This document shows, one piece after another, positions 61,529 to 64,000 of a stretch of DNA of 64,000 nt. Source of the DNA: SIG77 sp045589595 (GTDB lineage Bacteria > Verrucomicrobiota > Lentisphaeria > Victivallales > UBA1829); the NCBI GenBank assembly GCA_045589595.1, contig JAZNPK010000026.1, positions 1 through 64,000 of the forward strand, written 5' to 3'. Position 1 is the stretch's first letter, and each line of letters starts with the position of its first letter. A model generated the notes under the pieces. That model was not told the origin of the DNA, made no database searches, and saw only the letters and a list, made by a program, of their open reading frames with translations. Both the position numbers and the translations under genes were made by a program.

Positions 61529-63850
61529 TTACTGGTTTGCGATCAGAGCTTCTGCGGTATCAGCCATGGCGTTGAGGGTTTGTTTGAGTTGCAGTTTTGC
61601 CTTGATGTGATCGGGTGCGAGATCTGCCAGTGGTGTATTGTAGTAATTGTTTTGTATTTCTTCAAACCGTTTCTGGAGTTCAGCGGGTTGTCCGGAGAAT
61701 GACCGGTCATTTTCGGTGAACTTCCGGTACAGGCTTTCTGCGATCGCGTCATATTCCGGCAGATAGCATCCTTTGAACAGTTCGCTGATGAAACTGCGGC
61801 AGTACCATGTTTCTGCGTTTGCCTTGAGTGTCTGTTCAAAATGGGGATTTGTGGGCTGACACTGTTTCAGGCGGTTGAGGCTGTCGTAAAGGGAGTAATC
61901 TTCGTGTGCGTCCAGTGTTTCTGCCAGCAGCCGGATCATCGTCCGCAGGAGTTTGATTTTTTCTGCGGGCGGTTCTGCGAGCTGTTTGCGCCAGCGGTCC
62001 AGTTCCAGCTGGATATCGTAAGTTGCAAAGAGGATGATGCGGAGCGCGGCAGTTCTGGCAAGGTCGATGGCATCCCGGTACAGCATGGAGTCCAGACTGT
62101 TGTGATCCAGTTCTGCCAGTTTCCGGAATGTGGTCACTGCGTTTTTGATGGCGGGCCACATTTCCGTGTTCAGGTATCCGCAATTTTCGAGTTCAGAATT
62201 GCTCTGCTGATACAGCATATTCCGTCTGATGGGGTTGAAGATCAGATCCGGATACAGATCGCGCCAACGCTCATCGATCCTTGTCCGCCAGTAGTGCGTG
62301 CGGATCAGCGGCAGCATGATCCGCCAGATCTCTGCAAGTTTTCCGCCCTGTTCCGTTTTGCCGCAGCGTTTTGTGAGGAATGTTTCCAGAAACGATTCAA
62401 TGCGGATATTTTCTGGTGCCGGATCCCATGCGTTTGCGGCAAGATATTCCAGCATCAGGGTATCAGCGTGAGAATTTTCCGGCCAGAGAACCATTCCTTT
62501 GCACATGGGGTCGGCGGCTGCGACGGGCAGACGCTGTTCGATGACTCTGTAATTTCCTCTGATCTCGGAACACGCTTCGTAAGCGTGGAAGATGCCGAAG
62601 AAATAGGGGAACCGGTTGATGACGCCCCAGTTTGTGAAGTTGTTGATCTCGTCGTAAATATCAGATACATAATCAAAGATGATGGTGTTCTCCGGATCGA
62701 AAGTTCTCACAAGATCCTGAACCTGCTGTGTGGACCAGCGTTCCACAAAATCCCATGTGCCGATGAGCATGGGGGCGTCCGGATATTTTTCCCGGACTTT
62801 TGAAAGGATCCTGCGGTAGGTGTACATCTTCATCGCATGATTTTTTTCTGGCTCGTTGTAACAGCCCCGTTCTGCCAGACCGATGGTATGGAAGATCTGC
62901 GGCTTGCCCCAGTCGCGGATGGATGTTTCCGTCAGTTTCCAGTAGAAGTCCAGATATTTATCCTGCGTAATATCCATAACGAGCCCGGTCGGTTCCGTAT
63001 AACAGCCGTTTGCCTGCGGCAGAAAATCCGGTTTTATTTTCTCCAGAAATGCTTTCGGTGTGCGGCTGTACCAATGGGTCATGGTGCCGCAGTCTTCCGG
63101 CGAGATCAAACCCCGTTCGGATGCGTAGTCCATGATCCGTTTGCGCAGTTGCCCCCGATATTCCAGACTCCAAAAGAGATTGCGGTCATCATAAGATCTT
63201 GCGATGGCTTCCGGCAGCTGTTTGTCCCGATCCGGATAAGGCACAATGTCCGGGAACGCCCGCTGGAAAAGATCATCGATCCCGATCCGGAGCATAAAAA
63301 AGTCCAGACGCTTTTTCATCAACCAGTCCAGCTCCCGCTTCCAGTCCTCAAAATCCCAGTGTTCAGCCTGAAAACGGGTCAGACTCCGGTGCGCAAAGTA
63401 ACGCAGTCCGCGATAGTGAAAACGGGGCCGCTCCTGAATGTGAAGCCCCTCAAGCGGCAGAGACGCCGCCTTCGGAATACGGTCGCCATCCCAGAAATAA
63501 GCACAGCCGCCGACCCGCTCAAAATAATCGTAAACCGCATAAAGAGGCGCACGGGGTCCGGACGCCAACAGAAACAGGACAGAACGGTCCTTCACCTTCC
63601 GGGAAATTAATGCATATTCATCCGATGATTCTTTCAGACAGGGATCCTGCAGCGTTCCGTCCATCAGCAGTTCGTGGATCCAGACATTGTCCGAATCAGA
63701 ACCGATCACGACCAGATCCTCGTCATCCGCCGCCTCGTTCAGCGCGTGGATCACCGGCAATTCCTGATCCGTAACCTTGCACCAGAGATCCACAAAAACA
63801 TCTGCCGCGATCCTGCAGATGCCATTCCGGGGAACAGTAAAGACCTTCAT
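61529..63850 (-). CDS. GH89-like glycoside hydrolase (alpha-N-acetylglucosaminidase family)
   Basis: 773 residues. N-terminal domain ends in APLYAVYDYFERVGGCAYFW, followed by the catalytic-type barrel RGLRYFAHRSLTRFQAEHWD ... FEDWKRELDWLMKKRLDFFM, resembling the FWDWERWEREIDWMA region of NAGLU enzymes; later IFHTIGLAERGCYNEPEK and MVLWPENSH. The C-terminal third is helical, as in GH89. No signal peptide from ATG 63850 (AAGGA upstream; an ATG at 63880 is less well placed), so it would act inside the cell. Assignment is by motif memory; a GH67/GH20-like alpha/beta barrel relative is an alternative. Flanked on both sides by four-way-junction elements. Confidence 0.65.
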   Translation of the reverse strand: MKVFTVPRNGICRIAADVFVDLWCKVTDQELPVIHALNEAADDEDLVVIGSDSDNVWIHELLMDGTLQDPCLKESSDEYALISRKVKDRSVLFLLASGPRAPLYAVYDYFERVGGCAYFWDGDRIPKAASLPLEGLHIQERPRFHYRGLRYFAHRSLTRFQAEHWDFEDWKRELDWLMKKRLDFFMLRIGIDDLFQRAFPDIVPYPDRDKQLPEAIARSYDDRNLFWSLEYRGQLRKRIMDYASERGLISPEDCGTMTHWYSRTPKAFLEKIKPDFLPQANGCYTEPTGLVMDITQDKYLDFYWKLTETSIRDWGKPQIFHTIGLAERGCYNEPEKNHAMKMYTYRRILSKVREKYPDAPMLIGTWDFVERWSTQQVQDLVRTFDPENTIIFDYVSDIYDEINNFTNWGVINRFPYFFGIFHAYEACSEIRGNYRVIEQRLPVAAADPMCKGMVLWPENSHADTLMLEYLAANAWDPAPENIRIESFLETFLTKRCGKTEQGGKLAEIWRIMLPLIRTHYWRTRIDERWRDLYPDLIFNPIRRNMLYQQSNSELENCGYLNTEMWPAIKNAVTTFRKLAELDHNSLDSMLYRDAIDLARTAALRIILFATYDIQLELDRWRKQLAEPPAEKIKLLRTMIRLLAETLDAHEDYSLYDSLNRLKQCQPTNPHFEQTLKANAETWYCRSFISELFKGCYLPEYDAIAESLYRKFTENDRSFSGQPAELQKRFEEIQNNYYNTPLADLAPDHIKAKLQLKQTLNAMADTAEALIANQ

Positions 63851-63886
63851 GTGAAACCATCCTTTCTTTGTCAGGGGCAAAAACGG

Positions 63887-63980
63887 GCGGGAGCGCAGCT
63901 CCCGGCGGCGCAGGGCGCCGCCGGAGATCGCCCGGATCGGGCGATCCGTCCGCCGGTGGCGGACAGAGCTGCGCTCCCGC
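63887..63980. repeat. Four-way-junction palindromic element, copy D
   Basis: Outer 15-bp perfect inverted repeat (63887-63901 with 63966-63980) encloses H1 63902-63911/63915-63924 (10 bp, AGG loop), H2 63926-63934/63938-63946 (9 bp, 3-nt loop) and H3 63948-63954/63958-63964 (7 bp, GGT loop). Only single bases (63925, 63947, 63965) are unpaired at the junction. It ends 36 bp upstream of the GH89-like start and is very GC-rich compared with the promoters of other genes. Confidence 0.93.
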
Positions 63981-64000
63981 GCGTTGCTGTACGGGTTCAG

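Overview
The window looks like the chromosome of a gut-type member of the Lentisphaerota (PVC superphylum, Victivallis-like). This is inference from gene content: LamG proteins joined to GH123-like domains, neutral-ceramidase-like and sugar isomerase/Gfo-Idh genes, a TonB-like-anchored prenyltransferase-fold protein, and many carbohydrate enzymes mixed with housekeeping genes. No rRNA or tRNA gene was seen. Promoters are easy to read: many genes have a -35/-10 pair with exactly 17 bp between, close to TTGACA/TATAAT.

Layout. 1-1360: a (GCAA)n tract inside a minus-strand gene that has a clear promoter and ribosome site and runs off the left edge, then a short ORF remnant and an IS200-type element. 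1435-7370: oxidoreductase plus sugar isomerase, an RlmI-like rRNA methyltransferase, mutY, and a GH36 alpha-galactosidase-like enzyme. 7484-12590: MarR regulator plus RND adaptor and pump. 12590-17393: sialidase-like protein and acetyl-xylan-esterase-like protein (one operon), then a ceramidase-like enzyme. 17533-26710: cca, nadD-rsfS-unknown-flippase-like operon, AraC regulator, dnaX, and a membrane-anchored prenyltransferase-fold protein. 26841-31075: YejM/EptA-like sulfatase-fold membrane protein with a response regulator and histidine kinase. 31241-37994: an unusual sugar ABC transporter (binding protein fused to one permease; the other permease carries a repeat domain of about 590 residues) and a formylglycine-enzyme-like membrane protein. 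38138-42917: mnmG, an OppC-like permease, an isomerase, cysK. 43001-49739: operon of two LamG/GH123-like paralogues plus a TPR protein. 49893-58260: mnmE, TPR protein, MarC, DUF302, HPr and enzyme I, cyclophilin, DUF2520, DUF805. 58475-63850: pyruvate phosphate dikinase and a GH89-like enzyme.

Most striking: four intergenic elements (17403-17529, 41874-41970, 61384-61505, 63887-63980) have unrelated sequences but the same fold: an outer inverted repeat enclosing exactly three hairpins placed almost end to end, which is a four-way junction. I know of no named family that matches. The two other strong leads are the tetranucleotide-repeat gene at the left edge, a candidate for phase variation, and the doubly modified ABC transporter.

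How the genes fit together: the window serves polysaccharide and mucin-type glycan breakdown (GH36, GH89-like, GH123-like, esterase, sialidase-like), sugar import and conversion (ABC transporter, isomerases, Gfo/Idh), PEP-pyruvate balance (PpdK, enzyme I, HPr), envelope defence (RND pump, sulfatase/two-component set) and tRNA wobble modification (MnmE with MnmG).
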